DNA from: Agrypnia vestita
Lineage: Eukaryota; Arthropoda; Insecta; Trichoptera; Phryganeidae
DNA: 64,000 bases
Direction of reading: 5' to 3'
Assembly: GCA_016648135.1 (NCBI GenBank)
Contig: JADDOH010000469.1
Coordinates: forward strand, 124,001-188,000
The stretch's first letter is position 1; every line of letters starts with the position of its first letter. This document shows positions 22,575 to 35,313 of the stretch, in pieces. Below the pieces are notes generated by a model, which searched no databases, had not been told where the DNA came from, and was given only the letters and a program-made list of their open reading frames with translations. Both the position numbers and the translations under genes were made by a program.

Positions 22575-23501
22575 TTAATATGTTGCGCCACTGGGTCGCC
22601 CGAGCATGTCCAAGAGTTCCATACAGAGCAGCGCTTTATCGAAGTTATCTTTGCAATGCGCAAAGCGGTCTCGCTCATGTATAATGAGTCGCATTATCGC
22701 GGTGAATTGGTCAATGTCGTTGTCACCGTGTGCACTAGCTGGATAATCCAGTGGCGTAGTGGATAAACGGGAACCCGGTCGCGGTGATCGCGACCTGGTG
22801 GGAGATTGAAATTCCCGTTGGGGGGCGATGCGAGGGTCACACGCGACCCTCGACCTCTGCCGTCCATCGGTGGCAGGAGCGCGCTGCCTCGGTGCTGCAC
22901 AGGGCCGTGCTGGGATATCCGTCGTAGATCGTGCGAGTTTTGCCACATGTGCATTGCCGCGCGGGCATTCACGGGAGTTAGCCAGGTGGTCGCCTCCGCA
23001 ATCGCGGCAGGCGGTGGGCTCATCTCGCGTGGTCCTCGGGCAGTCGGCAGTGATGTGGTCCAGCCCACACGTATAGCAACGTGGTTCTTGCGTGCAGTTT
23101 TGTTTGATATGTCCGAACTGATGACATCTGTAGCACTGGGTGCCGCGCTGTGTGAAGTTCGACTGAGCTATTCGCTTCGGCGGTTGGCGCGGTGTGGTCC
23201 AATCCGGGGGTGCGGAGGTCTTGCGGGGAGGAGAAGTTGGCTGGGGGGTGGAGGGGGGTCGGCTGCCCGAAGTTGATGGTTTTGGATTTGGTTGCAATTG
23301 TTTGAGAAGCTTGTGACGGGCGTCGCTTTGAGGAAGGGGTTCGAAAGAGCCGTCAGGCATCTGTTTGAAGAGGGTGCCCTCGGGTAGCTGGGCGAGTTTG
23401 GGGTTGGTCCTCGACTCCATGTTGGTCCGAAGAAGGCGGTCGAGGGGTTCAATGCCGCAAGGTCGCCGCAAAGCGCTGCGGGCGGTCTGCGATCTGGTCA
23501 C
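22575..23501 (-). pseudogene. ORF1 (gag-like) of a Jockey-type LINE
   Basis: A 308-residue open frame starting at a GTG. It has a Pro/Ser-rich middle (residues 70-110) and three zinc knuckles in a row: CYRCHQFGHIKQNC (123-136, CX2CX4HX4C), CYTCGLDHITADC (142-154) and CRDCGGDHLANSREC (165-179). Three spaced knuckles of this kind are typical of Jockey and related LINE ORF1 RNA-binding proteins. No reverse transcriptase follows downstream (below 22575), and no ATG or 5' UTR is evident, so this is an isolated, probably non-mobile fragment. It is more GC-rich than its surroundings, in keeping with a fairly recent insertion. Confidence 0.8.
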
Positions 23502-23599
23502 GTGGGCGCACCGTCCGCCTCGAGAGACGAACTGCGAATCTATAAGTTACATTCATGATACTCCAACGCTTTATAGAAGATAGGTCAGAAATATTGAAA

Positions 23600-23735
23600 A
23601 AAATGCAAACTTTCATCTCATCTCTTATCGTTTATCGTTCATCTCCTTAACGTTTGACATTTCATCCAAAGCGTAATGAATATTTTGTATTCAAAATTTA
23701 AGGAAGAAAACTCCCCAAAGTTTTTGAAGTTATAT
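23600..23735. mobile_element. fragment of the TACAGGGTG MITE family
   Basis: Shares the words around TTTGACATTTCATCCAAAGC and GAATATTTTGTATTC with 3120-3160 and 47200-47250. Only one arm is visible. Confidence 0.45.
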
Positions 23736-25060
23736 GCCATTTGGCGCAAAAAATTTAATGCGCGCGGTAAAATTTGTATTGTAACGGAAGTTGCGAAATA
23801 CGAGCGCGTCCACGCGCACCAGAAGTCAACCCTCAGAAATATATTGTTTATCGTTGTTAAGTTGCTTTAAAAAATACATTAACTTGAAATTAGTGTTCCA
23901 GTTATATAAATAATATATTGTCGACCATCTTGAACCGAGTACCAATCATAAAGATGCTTAATTCAAAACCTGATTGTTTTTGAATTGAAAATTAGAACTG
24001 TTTATTGAGTTACATTTTAACTGTGTAGTCGAAATGCTAAAAAGGGCTTCATGTACAGATTTTTGTACTTTATGTTATTGTTAATGTTTGCCTGCGTTCA
24101 TCTGCGTTCGACAAAATGTCACCAGTTTAGAAATATCAGCTGGTAAAACCTTGTAATTAATATGCATTCTTGGCAGAGCTTTTTAATAATGAAGACGACA
24201 ACGACTATTGAAAAACCTCAGAGGATGTTGCTATGGCCGTGATCATATATATTTTTACATTTGTATAGTTTTTGCTTTAATACGTAGTTTTTTATTCGTG
24301 CCAAAGAAGTAAAAGTTGTAACGCGTGTATATAAGTACACAAACCTTTTTTCTATTGGCTACGAAACATCCTGTACAATAGATGTCAAGGCATGATTGCC
24401 AGAATAACTATGACAGAAATTTTGATATTATAATTTTATTTTTACATTAAATACAAACAGATAAAGGTTACCTCGAAACCAAAAAAATCATCGTATTACA
24501 GACTCCAACTTAAAATTGTATTTATTTAAATTGATACACGGCATGCGACGCAAACTCTTCACCAAAAATCTCATGCCAACAAGGGGGTTTAGCAAAATGG
24601 ATGTTAAATTAAAAATATAAATTCCTTAAACCCGATTGTATCACCTCGGAATATAGTTGATTTACTGAAAATCTCGTTTAAGCCAATGCGCGTTCATAGT
24701 GCAATTGGATATGTGTCATAAAAATCTTTTTTATTCTGTATTTCCACATCGTAGTCCAACAGATTTTACTGTCGATCGACTGATTCTGTATTGTATCCTT
24801 AATATAAAAAATAATTACTTAGACCTCGAAGAATACTTTTATGGCGGAAGAAATGGATTTTGCCGCAACTCTAAATGAATTTGGCCGCTAGGCATCGTTA
24901 ACAATAAATTTGTTTTATACATCTCTTCGTACGCCAGATTTGATAACTTTACATTTATATGCCACATGATAGACGAATAGGTGAGTAAGTATCTGGACTT
25001 ATCGACGAGGGTGGAGGCCAAACAGTTCGGCCTCCACCTTCCTAGTGATAGGATACTCTC

Positions 25061-25150
25061 CTGATGACGCTGGATAAGACTCGGCGAAACGTCGAGATTT
25101 TTTCTCAGTGAAATATACAGTTCGTATAAATTATCCATTTTATTTAACAC
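25061..25150 (+). repeat. hammerhead-like stem-loop and Penelope-type tail
   Basis: CTGATGA (perfect core), imperfect stem GCTG/CGGC, then GAAACGTC. The tail TCAGTGAAATATACAG with later ATCCATTTTATTTAACACA recurs at 60284-60345, without the stem-loop. The minus-strand ORF across this area has no family motif. Confidence 0.5.
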
Positions 25151-26404
25151 AAAAATATTTCCAACGACCGTAATAATAATCTTAACTCTTTAAAAATGTT
25201 GTATTTTTGCCTACCCTTTTTCTACATATTCTGAGATACATACATAATAAGTAAAATAATTGAAACCATGAAGATCCATGCAATCTGGATATTCATTTAT
25301 TGATTTATTGAGACAAATTTGAGACAAGTTGCTGACGCGACAAAAACATGAATGGTGGAAAACAGATATGTAGGGAACAGCCCGTCTGCTCAAATGCATT
25401 TGTGGTCAGTTTTGGATGGATAACTGTAATAGTGTTTATGCTGGACCGCTTGAGTTTCAGCTGAATAGATTTAATCTGTTAACAGGTTCAACAATAAAAT
25501 AACGTTCATGGGATGATGTATGAACGTGGTTGAAGCAAAAATGTGGCATTATTTTTTCTCTGCCTACTTCTGTGGAGACACGGCGACTACTTAATTAGTC
25601 AATTTATCGTCGTTATTGATTAATTAATCTATATAAAAAAATTGGTATGGTTTTTCCGAAACATGTATGTGTAATTAATTAATATAAGTAGATATATGAA
25701 AATAATAAAATCATTTTTTTAAAAACTTCAATCAACAAAGTTGCTCAACCGATTGAAATCTATTCTTCGAACTGTCTCAATTTTTATGAAAAAAATGATT
25801 GATTATGTGATAGGTGGATTAAACAAAGACACCGTTAATATACATACACAAAAAAATATTTTTGCATGTCTGATAAGGAGAGGACTTCGAACTATTTCCC
25901 AATATTCAGACATTATTACAGAATGAATTTTCAGATAATAATTTTGCACTTTTATGGTAATAATTAATAAAGAGAAAACACTTCAATCTGTATTTCAAAG
26001 CACCATTTGAAGACGTCCCTATAAAAAGGATCTATAAAGTACATCAGGTCACAAAGTAAATAGGCATTATTGTTTTAAAATACAATTTTTCTGGAGTTTT
26101 CTCTGGAATCTATGAAACTAACTTCTTATTGGAAATTAGTTTAAAAAAACAATTGCCACCTCAATTTTCCTTTCGTATAGACCTACGAGTATAAATAAAT
26201 ATTTAACTTTTAAATATGGACATTGCTGTCTTTGCTATAATATTTCAGTCTAAAATCGACGTCAAATCTCACTTTGTCACGGCCATTTTGTCTTATTACA
26301 CGAGGTAGGTTATGCAAATTATGTTATATATTCCAGTTTAAAATATGTTTTACTTGTTAAACATGATTACGAAATAATGACTAAAATAAAAACAATATTC
26401 TTTT

Positions 26405-26725
26405 GAAACGTATTAAGGTACCTACCTACCTATATTACCTACGGTTGGTCTAAATGTGGGCTAGCTCATATTTAAATGTACATACCTACCTACCTAGTAA
26501 TGGCTTGTTATAATTTTCTTGATTTCGGGACTCTAGAGCTATTCCAAAATATATAAAACGTGCAACCACGTAAAAAAATGCAGCAATCGTTGTCGAAAAA
26601 GATTTTTTTAAATATAAGTTTAGGTATAGATACCTACCTACCTACAGTGAATAATAATACGTCAATGCCTACCTACCTACATATATTTTTTCTTTTGTAT
26701 ATTTCGGTAATAACACTTTCAATCA
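26405..26725. repeat. TACC-rich microsatellite cluster
   Basis: Several interrupted runs of CCTA/TACC units (26420, 26484, 26630, 26668). Such runs are frequent in lepidopteran genomes. Confidence 0.7.
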
Positions 26726-28400
26726 TGTTCTCGTAATATGTAGGTACCTAGGATAAAATATATCATAAAATAAGTGAATAAAAAATACATCGTTTTAATA
26801 GTGTTAATATTTTTTTCTTGAAAAACGTATAGCTTTATATTCCGATACATTTCATATAACATTTAAAAAAAAAACTAAATTATCGAATTGGCACCAAATG
26901 GTGTTGACTTCTCTATATTTGTAGGAAAAAACTTAAAATTAGTATTAGCATAGCTAGTTATGCAGTAGCGGTCAACACACGAAAATTCTAAATATATAGA
27001 TAATATAGCAATCCCGAGAACAAAGGGAGTAAATTAGGAAAAAATATGCGACATTTTATTTTTTATAAACGCGACATCTATGTCGGTGTCGCTAAAGAAA
27101 CGTATTTACGACACCTGTTGACGAACGTTCCAAGCTTGGTGTTGTGGTGTGCGTATCGGCTGAATATTACATATTATTATACATCTATGAGTGACATCTA
27201 TTGTCGGCTTGAAACGAACAATGTAAAAATATTTACATGTTTGAATATATATTATTTCAATTATAAAAGGGACAGAAAAAAGTTAAAATAAAATACTCAA
27301 TGTTGTATTCATCCAAAAATATTAAATAGTGAGCCATTTTTGTATTAAAAGTAGTTGAGATTCATGATTAATGTTAATTAATTTCGAATTATTTTCATAT
27401 TAGGTGCGTATTTTATACACATTCAAACAGACACTAGTAGTTAAAGTTCAAAATTATTTTAGAGTTAAACTTATTTTTTTATTTTTTATTTATTTAACAG
27501 ATAATACATACGATTTCTCTTATAACAATGATAACTGGCAAATATTAACAGTCAAATTATTATTATATGTTATACCTCGCCAAAAAGAATTATGATTCTT
27601 GTATGTGGTGAGGGATAATCGCTTAAGTCATATTGGTAGTGTAATATAAATCAATAATCAATGAGAATTATATACTAGGTAATATATTATTTAGGTATCT
27701 AATATATCGAAAATGTTTGAATAAGCAGTCAAAAAGAGACTAAATTCAACCACGAAAGCCAACTCTACAATAAATGGGAACTGCTTTGCCACGGCGATGC
27801 CGGATTACTTTTTACTTTTATTTTTTGTCTTATTTTTTATAAATCTTAATTTTATTATTTTTAAATATTTTTTTTTTTTCATAATAATTTTTTTGTAAAA
27901 AATCACAGACTTAGTATGAACATAATAATCGATTCATGTAATTAATATGATTTATGCAAAGTTTGTTGGATTTTTGAAATTAATAGTTATATCCAGCCAC
28001 AAAATTAACATTATTAACAAATTATGAGTAACAAATTTTCTATTCAAATCGTGGAAATAAGCAACTTGAAAGTTTGCATTTATTTTTAATATTTCTGTCT
28101 TATTTTCTGTAAATCGCTTTTATCGAATATTAAAAATTCATTCGCTTTAATACAAGTCAAATAAAATAATTACAATCTTGCTGAAATTTGAACAAGAATT
28201 TTATATTATATATTTGCTGTTTACAGTGTAATAAATATTAAAAGTATCTTCTACCTAGATTGATATATTGAATTACCTATATCATTTTTAATTGAAGCAC
28301 ATTTATATAATGTGCGATCCAGATGTTTCAGCAGGCTATTTAGCAAAATATATTTGCCTTATAAATTATGTACAAATAATACTTTTACTCTGATTTTCAT
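26726..28400. other. AT-rich intergenic DNA
   Basis: No gene was recognised; the stretch at 28080-28200 resembles the interior of the TACAGGGTG MITEs (ATTCGCTTTAATACAAGTCA). Confidence 0.45.
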
Positions 28401-28967
28401 ACTAGGTTGAGTGTGTTCAAATCTTAATAAATATGACTTATGTATGAGTGCGCATCAGAGAATTCAATGTACATGCACGCTTTGTTCTTATTCTTCTTCT
28501 TCATATGCCCTGTCGGGTCCCCCCGACGTCGGCGATCATTTGGGAGAAAGTTTCCCTGTCCAGGGCAGTGCGGAACAGCTCTTCCACGCTTCTTATCCCG
28601 GTCCACTCTCGGATGTTTCGAAGTCAGGAATGCCGTCTCCTTCCGACCCCTCTGCGACCCTCAATCTTCCCCTTCATGACGAGCTGAAGGATGGAGTACT
28701 TTTCGCCTCTCATTATATGCCCAAAGTATGAAAATTTACGGAGCTTTACTGTGTTGAGTAACTGTCTGTTTGTATTTGCTCTACGTAAAACTTCAATATC
28801 ACTAGTCATGTCAGTCCAAGATATCTTTAACACTTTACGATGTATCCACATTTCGAATGCCTCTAGGCGATTTAGAGTTTTCACCTTCAGCGTCCATGCT
28901 TCAACACCGTAAAGTAGAACTGAACATAAATAGCATTTGATCAACCTCTGTCTGAGCTTCAAGTTTA

Positions 28968-29746
28968 AGGCGTCTGATACACATGCTTCTTTAGTGGCAC
29001 GTGAGCATGCGCAGTATCGACTTTGACAGTGGCATGCTTATTAGTGGCATGTGTGTACGCACATTGCTAGAAATGAGCATGCCACCTAGTGGCATGCTCA
29101 AAAATCAACCGCCGGTTGATTTATAAGCATGCCACTGTCATTCACCATAAAGAAGTGGTATCTTTGGAGCATGTGTGAACAGACTTGCTTATTTATGAGC
29201 ATGCTTATGTCATTCGCGGGCTTCGCGGCTAGTATTATCGATGCGATCTTCTCAGTCCGCGACAGATGAAACAATTATGGCGCGTTGGGGAGATGATAAA
29301 ACATTACTTTTCGTAACTTATTATAGGAATCACGAATGTCTGTGGAATACTCGGTCACCGTTGTGTAAAAATAATATAGTGAGAAATAATGTTTACGAAA
29401 CTTTATTAATAGGCATGAATGATTCAAATCTTACAATAAAAATTATATAAACTAAAATCAAAAATGTGCGGATGGAAACTCGGGAACTTTTTTGATTTAT
29501 TGGTTGACTTGAATTTTCTATTTCAGTTTGCAAAGTTTCCATTTTGAACAAGAGCGTCTCTATTCTATGACAAGAGCATGCCACTAATAAGCATGTGTGT
29601 TTGATTGTTAGCTTTGGGCATGCTTATTTATGAGCATGCCACTAATAAGCATGCCAGTAATGAGCAAGTGTGTACAGTTGTTAGGGCATGCTTATTAGTG
29701 GCATGCTCATTAGCATGCCAGTAAAGAAGCATGTGTATCTGTACCT
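28968..29746. mobile_element. PIF/Harbinger-like element, copy 1 (779 bp)
   Basis: Bounded by TTA on both sides (28965-28967 and 29747-29749). Termini: AGGCGTCTGATACACATGCT and, on the other end, GCATGTGTATCTGTACCT. Subterminal regions are full of GCATGCCACTAATAAGCATG-type words in both orientations. TTA duplications fit the TWA rule for PIF/Harbinger. It interrupts the RTE-like LINE. Confidence 0.8.
29241..29450 (+). pseudogene. MADF/Myb-SANT-like N-terminal fragment inside the element
   Basis: The frame includes MARWGDDKTLLFVTYYRNHE then CLWNTRSPLCKNNIVRNN, matching the MADF pattern of 'LL..Y..H.CLW....P.Y.......'. PIF/Harbinger elements normally carry a Myb/SANT or MADF-like DNA-binding accessory protein beside the transposase, so this is probably its remnant. 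The frame ends after 69 codons and no DDE transposase is present. Confidence 0.5.
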
Positions 29747-29815
29747 TTAGTCGTCATTACAGAGTAGACTTTTCATATTATTAAAAGATGCACGCTTTGT
29801 TTGTGTTAGTTTGCG

Positions 29816-30509
29816 CTACAGCGCCAATAACGTCCGCCAAATAGACCGATTCAGTTGTCATTGTTTCACTGGACGTAGAGGTGAACGCACGTCACTTTAT
29901 ATTGTAAAAATATAGGGTGTTTTGCATATATTTTAATGATTAATTTTTACATTATTTATTTATTTATTAATAAATCCCTCTAAAAACTTGATTCGTACTT
30001 TACTTTATTCTATTTTTTCTTATACAACATTTTCAACTATTCGATTAATTTATTGTTTCATTTTCAGCTTCTTTTTCTTTTTTTACTAGTATTTCACACT
30101 TTCTTCTACAATATATTACTAATATACTATCCACAATAACTTACATACATTTACATTTATGTTTCCTATAATATCATATAATCTATAATACATTTTAATC
30201 TGTAATATAATCTAATCTATGGTACAATCTATAAAATAATATATAATAGGTACACCTTATGCGCTGCAATTCTATACTATTTTTACAATAATTAAAGCAT
30301 TTGTTTTAAAATCATTCATTCTTTGTCGTTTACTTACAGCCATTAGTGCATCTGCATTTGGACAATTATAAAATAAACAAACGTAAAATAACAACAAAAA
30401 ACTAATATTAAAAAAATTCTGTACAGTCGTGGGATGGATTTTGTAAATAGATTTAATTTAATTTATTTTTTTAATTTTATTTAATTTACCTGCATATTTA
30501 CTTTCAATA
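29816..30509. other. AT-rich DNA between transposon remnants
   Basis: No feature recognised. Confidence 0.4.
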
Positions 30510-30843
30510 TGTCACGAAATAAAAAATTAGGTCGTGGCGTACCTCTTTCTCGCCAATCCAAAGAATTAATTTCTAATGTTTACGAGTATTTACAGGAATA
30601 ATATAAACATAACAGTATTACAATATCTCAATCAGAACAAACAACACAAGAGACTAAATGATCTATTGCGACAATAAATAATGTAATAAGGTATACAAAT
30701 AAATTTATTTCCGAATGCTCTACTTCTTTTTCTTCACCGAAAAAGAAATGGAAATGCCTTAAAATGAAAATTAATTACGATTTTTTTTCAAACATGTTTT
30801 AATAAAAGCCATGCTTATTGTTCTCACTGCACGCCCCTTTAGA
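30510..30843 (+). pseudogene. DNA-transposase N-terminal remnant and transposon end
   Basis: From an ATG at 30510 the frame reads MSRNKKLGRGVPLSRQSKEL then ISNVYEYLQE, a stop, SITISQSEQTTQETK, a stop, and later TSFSSPKKKWKC. The pattern (SRQS-E-I-NVY ... T ... FS-PKKK) resembles helix-turn-helix heads of insect DDE transposases. About 100 bases on, TTCTCACTGCACGCCCC matches the right end of the hAT-type MITE at 56283-56506, so the two may belong together. Two in-frame stops show it is dead. Confidence 0.4.
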
Positions 30844-31528
30844 AATGATAGTTCAACTTTTTGTAATAAACTAAGACACCTTTACATTACATATTTCCAT
30901 AACTCTTTATATAAGGGTTGCTTCAATATTTTCGACTCATTATAAGGCAGGAATGTACGTATGTTGTTTTGTACGTTTTAAATGTTGTCTCATAAAAAGA
31001 TACCTAATTATTATTTAAAAAATATACGTTTATTAAAAACTATTTCTTTGTAAACATCCTGTTACTCATACATAAATCGTCTTTATTTAAGATTTGAACA
31101 GTCTACATTTTTACCTGTGAATAATTTGGGCGGGATAAGTAAAAAATCATTTTGATGTGTTTATTACCTTTGGATTAAATGTTTCTGTATACGTAAGTTC
31201 ATCCATAAAATCACTAAACAACACTATATTACGTGAAACTACTTGACTCTGGGAAAAATTATAATTTACCGAACCTCGCAATCGGGTGAAACGACTGCGT
31301 ATTTTATATCGCCCGCATACAATTTATATTAAGCCAAATAAGGTATTATCTTTCATTTCCGATATTTATCCTTACCTTAATCAATTTGATAAACGTAAGA
31401 CTGATAAATGATGATAAATTTAAAGATTGCATTTTTTTAAACAGAAATACGAATACGGAATACATGACGCATCAATATTCTTTTTTTTTTTCAAAATAAG
31501 CTATACGATTGAATGAAAATAGGACTAA

Positions 31529-31612
31529 CTGCTGGTGTCCTGGACGGGGTTCGAACCATCGACCACCAGATCACTAGGCGAGCGTCATGACCATCACACC
31601 AACAAACTAGTC
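31529..31612 (-). mobile_element. tRNA-derived SINE head
   Basis: Minus strand has TTGGTGTGATGGTCATGACG (A-box region) and GGTTCGAACCCC (B box) with about 35 bases between. It cannot fold as a complete tRNA, so a SINE or tRNA pseudogene. Confidence 0.6.
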
Positions 31613-31846
31613 GTGTAACTACATTGGTAAAATACTATCTAGCTGATTTGTTCCATAAAATTAAAGACTTATTAAACGCATTTTTATAGTTTTGATTCAA
31701 TTTAAGTTCATCAATGAAAAAATGTAAGTAGTTGGTAAATGCCTACTTTAATAAACTAAAATTGAATCCAAAATATACATATATTCAATTTTGCTTTTAT
31801 AGAAAAAATATCAAATCAAGTGGTATACTCGTAGGTACCTCTTTCC

Positions 31847-32000
31847 ATTTAAAAAGGGCAAACGAATAGGTATGAGTAAGCCGTGCATACGACGTACAAT
31901 GTTTTGTTGTGTTGGTGTTTACGGGTACAACACCGACAGAACGAAACAATGTCCCTCGTCCGCACGGCTTACACATACTAATTCGATTGTACATTACACT
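31847..32000. mobile_element. palindromic MITE, copy 2
   Basis: Arms CGAATAGGTATGAGTAAGCC and GGCTTACACATACTAATTCG, with a further inner match (AATGTTTTGTTGTGTTGGTG against CACCGACAGAACGAAACAAT, reading inverted). Same family as 7165-7310. Confidence 0.7.
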
Positions 32001-32930
32001 TGAAAATATGTGTTTTCTTTTAAATGGCCCAAAGCTCTGTATATCAACAACTGTTATCCTTATTTTTTAAGATTATACTATATGACTGTAAGAAAACCTA
32101 TAAATGAAAAAAAAAATTCAACCATCAAATTCCGCAAAGATACCTGGCAACGAGAACAATAATCAGAGAAATTTCGGAAAATTCGGAGAAATTTGGAGAG
32201 ACCTTCATTGAGCAGCCGATAGAAAATGGCCAATAATGATAATTCTGGGTTAAAAATATGTACGTGCGTATTGTCTTTAGAGCCCTTATTTTGTTATTTT
32301 GGAATGTTATGAAGTTGATTACTAATATTCTTCTAAAAATCAGTGTCACTGGTTTTTGATTTAAGAAAATTGTTTATTTTTCACAATAAACTTTGCTCCA
32401 TGTCTGTGCCCCGATCTCAGCTTCGCCCTGGGCTTAGCCCTCTCACCCAACGCGTCTTTTGATGCATCTTTTATCCCAAACATGAACAGTCTTAAATTTT
32501 TATATATTATTATTAAAGCGATATTTATTTAATTATTTTATGTATTTCCAGATATATACGGCTAAACAGCCTTTTACATTGTTTTTTGTACAAAATGAAG
32601 TTTTCATATATTCAAAATGTAGTATTTCTTCGATATTTCATTGTTTACCAAAAATATTAAAAATATAAGTATGAATTAAGAAGTAAACAAAAGAAAATAG
32701 AACAATTGGATAATAACAATATAAACAAGAAGATATATAAAGATCGGAAACACATTTGAAGAGATGGATAGAGAAAATAAAACAATAAAGTACCGCTGTG
32801 TACACGAAAAATATGTATAAAGATAAATTGTAAAAAATATGTAAAAGAATGCTGCATATATAAATTGATAATTTTTGCGATTAACAAAAACTTATAAAAA
32901 TATTTTTAATATAAATTCTAACGTCGTTGG
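32001..32930. other. AT-rich intergenic DNA
   Basis: No feature recognised. Confidence 0.4.
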
Positions 32931-33720
32931 TGGCAAATGACGGAATCCCTCACAGCTGCGAGGTGCGTGCAGATAGCTCTCCGTAGCACGGTTGCTTGGG
33001 TACTAAATGTATTGGTTCTAGTCGCATTAACATCGCAGAAGAATGGTCAGAAGGTACAGGTGGAGTGGAAGCAACAATTATTACGCTTTCTTTACATGCC
33101 AGACACTTTTGGTGAGGGAAACCCTCGTTATGCCACTGCTCCCGGGTTAAAGAATTTTTAGGACACCGTGTATGCGGGCCATAATTTGCGCTTCTGAAAT
33201 CGGATCGCACCGAAGAGCATAGATTGAAAAGTGTTGTTTTCTTGTCATTGTTACGATTCTCTTGCATCATTTGTGTGTCCGCCTAATAGACCAAGAACCT
33301 GCGACTGCCAGAATTATAGTATCAAACCTGAAATATTTTCTCTTGATGTAAACTATAGTAGGCAAAATGGTTTGCATGTTTGCATTACTATGTGTTCGAT
33401 CTTTATGAACAGGACCTGTGTCACTGAACACAACCACCTTCCTTCACCTTTTCATAGTGCACGCTCTACTAAAACCTTTTATCTATGACATTTACATTTT
33501 AACTTTGAACTGTCTTGTTGGATTGACGTGTTTTTGTTCTGAGTTTTGTGTGTGCCCCGTTTACGTGAGCGTAAAGCCTTCGGATAAGGATTAAGGTGCC
33601 ACACATAAGATTCTCTGAGCTACTGCCCTTCTGATAAGGGAGAAAACCAGCGTTGTTCCTTCGACCTGAACCAAAAGGACAAAGGTAAGAGCGTGCTTTC
33701 CTTCTGATCTTTATTTCCTT
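32931..33720. other. unresolved GC-richer block
   Basis: Both strands have open frames of 70-106 codons (32937-33161 plus; 32950-33270 minus) but neither shows a family signature or good splice sites. It could be an old transposon or SINE cluster. No function assigned. Confidence 0.3.
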
Positions 33721-34404
33721 CCAGAACCCCTCTTTCCCACATCATAACATATCCATTTCACATTCCGTGTTGAAACACTATGTATGTAATCTTCTCATTT
33801 ATGTCGTAGAATCAAAACTGAATTTTATATATTCTATTCTGATTATAACAATATTACCCGGTACATTATATTTTAACGTTCTATTTACACATTTTTTTGT
33901 ACCTGTATTACCTGTTATCTGCCAAAATTCCCTTAACTCAATTATCATAATATTCAAACCTTCTTACCTACTATAGTGTACATCTACAGAACATATTTCA
34001 GATGTGACGCTCTAACGTGTATGGCAGTCGCCGGCTCCGAGTCTGTTATCGTAATTATTTTTAGTTTGTTTTTAATTGCATTGCAAATTTCCTGAAAGTT
34101 AACTGACCACTGTTAGGTTTTTTCATTGGAGTAGCATTTTTTTTTGTGTCTTATTTTGTATATTTGTACATTGTGTTTTATTCTTTATTGTGGATCTTTA
34201 TTAGTAGAATTAATCAATTATATATTATTATAATTATTATATTCTACTCATTACATTTCACCATAGTAAAAGATTATACTATTTTAACAAAAATGCTTTG
34301 GTATGCTTTATTGCAACTCGCTATCTGACTAGACCTCTGATAAAGAAAATACTGCTTATCAATAATTTATACTTTAGATATGAAACATCTGTCATCAAAA
34401 TATT

Positions 34405-34728
34405 TTGTTATCAATAATTTTTGTTATCAATAATAAAGAAAGTGCTACTAAAGATATACAGGAACTCTTCAAGTACAAACTGATTACACGATATCATGAA
34501 GATGAGACATATAAGCATAGATTGATTCATAAACATAGTACCAGATTTACGGTTAAAGAAGGACTAAGAATACCAAAGGTCATAAATAAATATGGACAAA
34601 GATCATTAAAATATGTCATACCAAAAATATTAAATAAAATCCCATGTCGTGTCAAACTGGATATTAATAAAAAAGGGCAAAATACAGAATTAATGAATAT
34701 GTTATTAAATAAAAGAGACTTATTTTGA
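34405..34728 (+). pseudogene. Jockey/CR1-like LINE C-terminal fragment
   Basis: The frame ends with STRFTVKEGLRIPKVINKYG then QRSLKYVIPKILNKIP and stops at TGA 34726-34728. 'TR-x-x-x-x-L-x-x-P ... GQ-S-x-x-Y-x-x-P-K-x-x-N-x-(I/L)P' is the usual end of these reverse transcriptases. A TTGTATTG-rich region and an A run at 34914-34926 follow. The upstream RT is absent. Confidence 0.65.
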
Positions 34729-35313
34729 TTTTGGTAATATTTGTATTTTTTCTTGTATTGTTGTATTGTATTGTTGATTTGTATTTGAGTTTATAAGATC
34801 TATTGTAATTAATTAATATGAATGTATTTCTGGTAAATACAATTTATTTATATATATGTATTGATGCACCTACAGACAAATATCAATGTGATGTTTTGTG
34901 GGTCTGAGATGTAAAAAAAAAAAAAATATCCTTTATATAATAAAAAAAAAAATATTTTTAAAAATATGTATATATCTCTTTGTATCAAATATGCTTTATG
35001 TTTGACACCAGCGTGCATTGATTCAATACACTCAAATTATTCAAATTATATTATAGGAAAATGTCTTGAAAATTCCACGTAAGTGAAATGTTTCAAAACC
35101 CTACTTACGGGTCTTTGACCACTATTAAATAGCATTCTACATTTCGTCAATTTTGCCGAGATTAATTTTATATTAAAAAATTACTAATATTCTTTTCAAA
35201 GTTGGTAGAAATCAGTTTAACACGTGTGTACTAATGTCTTCACCCGGTGTCTAAATATTAAATAAAATTCCACTATAATGACAAATGTCTAGACATTATG
35301 CACAGAAACTTTA

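Larger units (their letters stand above)
28495..29815 (-). pseudogene. RTE-like LINE fragment, split by a PIF-like element
   Basis: Minus-strand coding pieces lie at about 29815-29747 and 28967-28500. The frame across the insertion reads ASFNNMKSLLCNDDLNLKLR, then KCYLCSVLLYGVEAWTL, EVLRRANTNRQLLNTV, GHIMRGEKYSILQLVMKG and FSQMIADVGGTRQG before a stop. This is the C-terminal end of the reverse transcriptase of an RTE-like element. One premature TGA is present after RRRHS, where the copy at 43908-44258 has TGG. A GAA/AAG simple tail follows, as expected for RTE ends. The copy is 5'-truncated and inactive. Confidence 0.8.

Noticed and set aside
22694..23276. Overlapping open frames on both strands around the zinc-knuckle ORF
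   Set aside because: They are shadows of the GC-rich ORF1 frame; only that frame has conserved CCHC spacing.
22575..23501. Host zinc-knuckle protein of the CNBP type
   Set aside because: Three knuckles with CX2CX3HX4-6C spacing and a Pro/Ser-rich N-terminal half match LINE ORF1 rather than the seven regular knuckles of CNBP.
24839..25150. 103-codon minus-strand ORF beside the stem-loop at 25061
   Set aside because: No endonuclease or RT motif; it crosses the non-coding tail.
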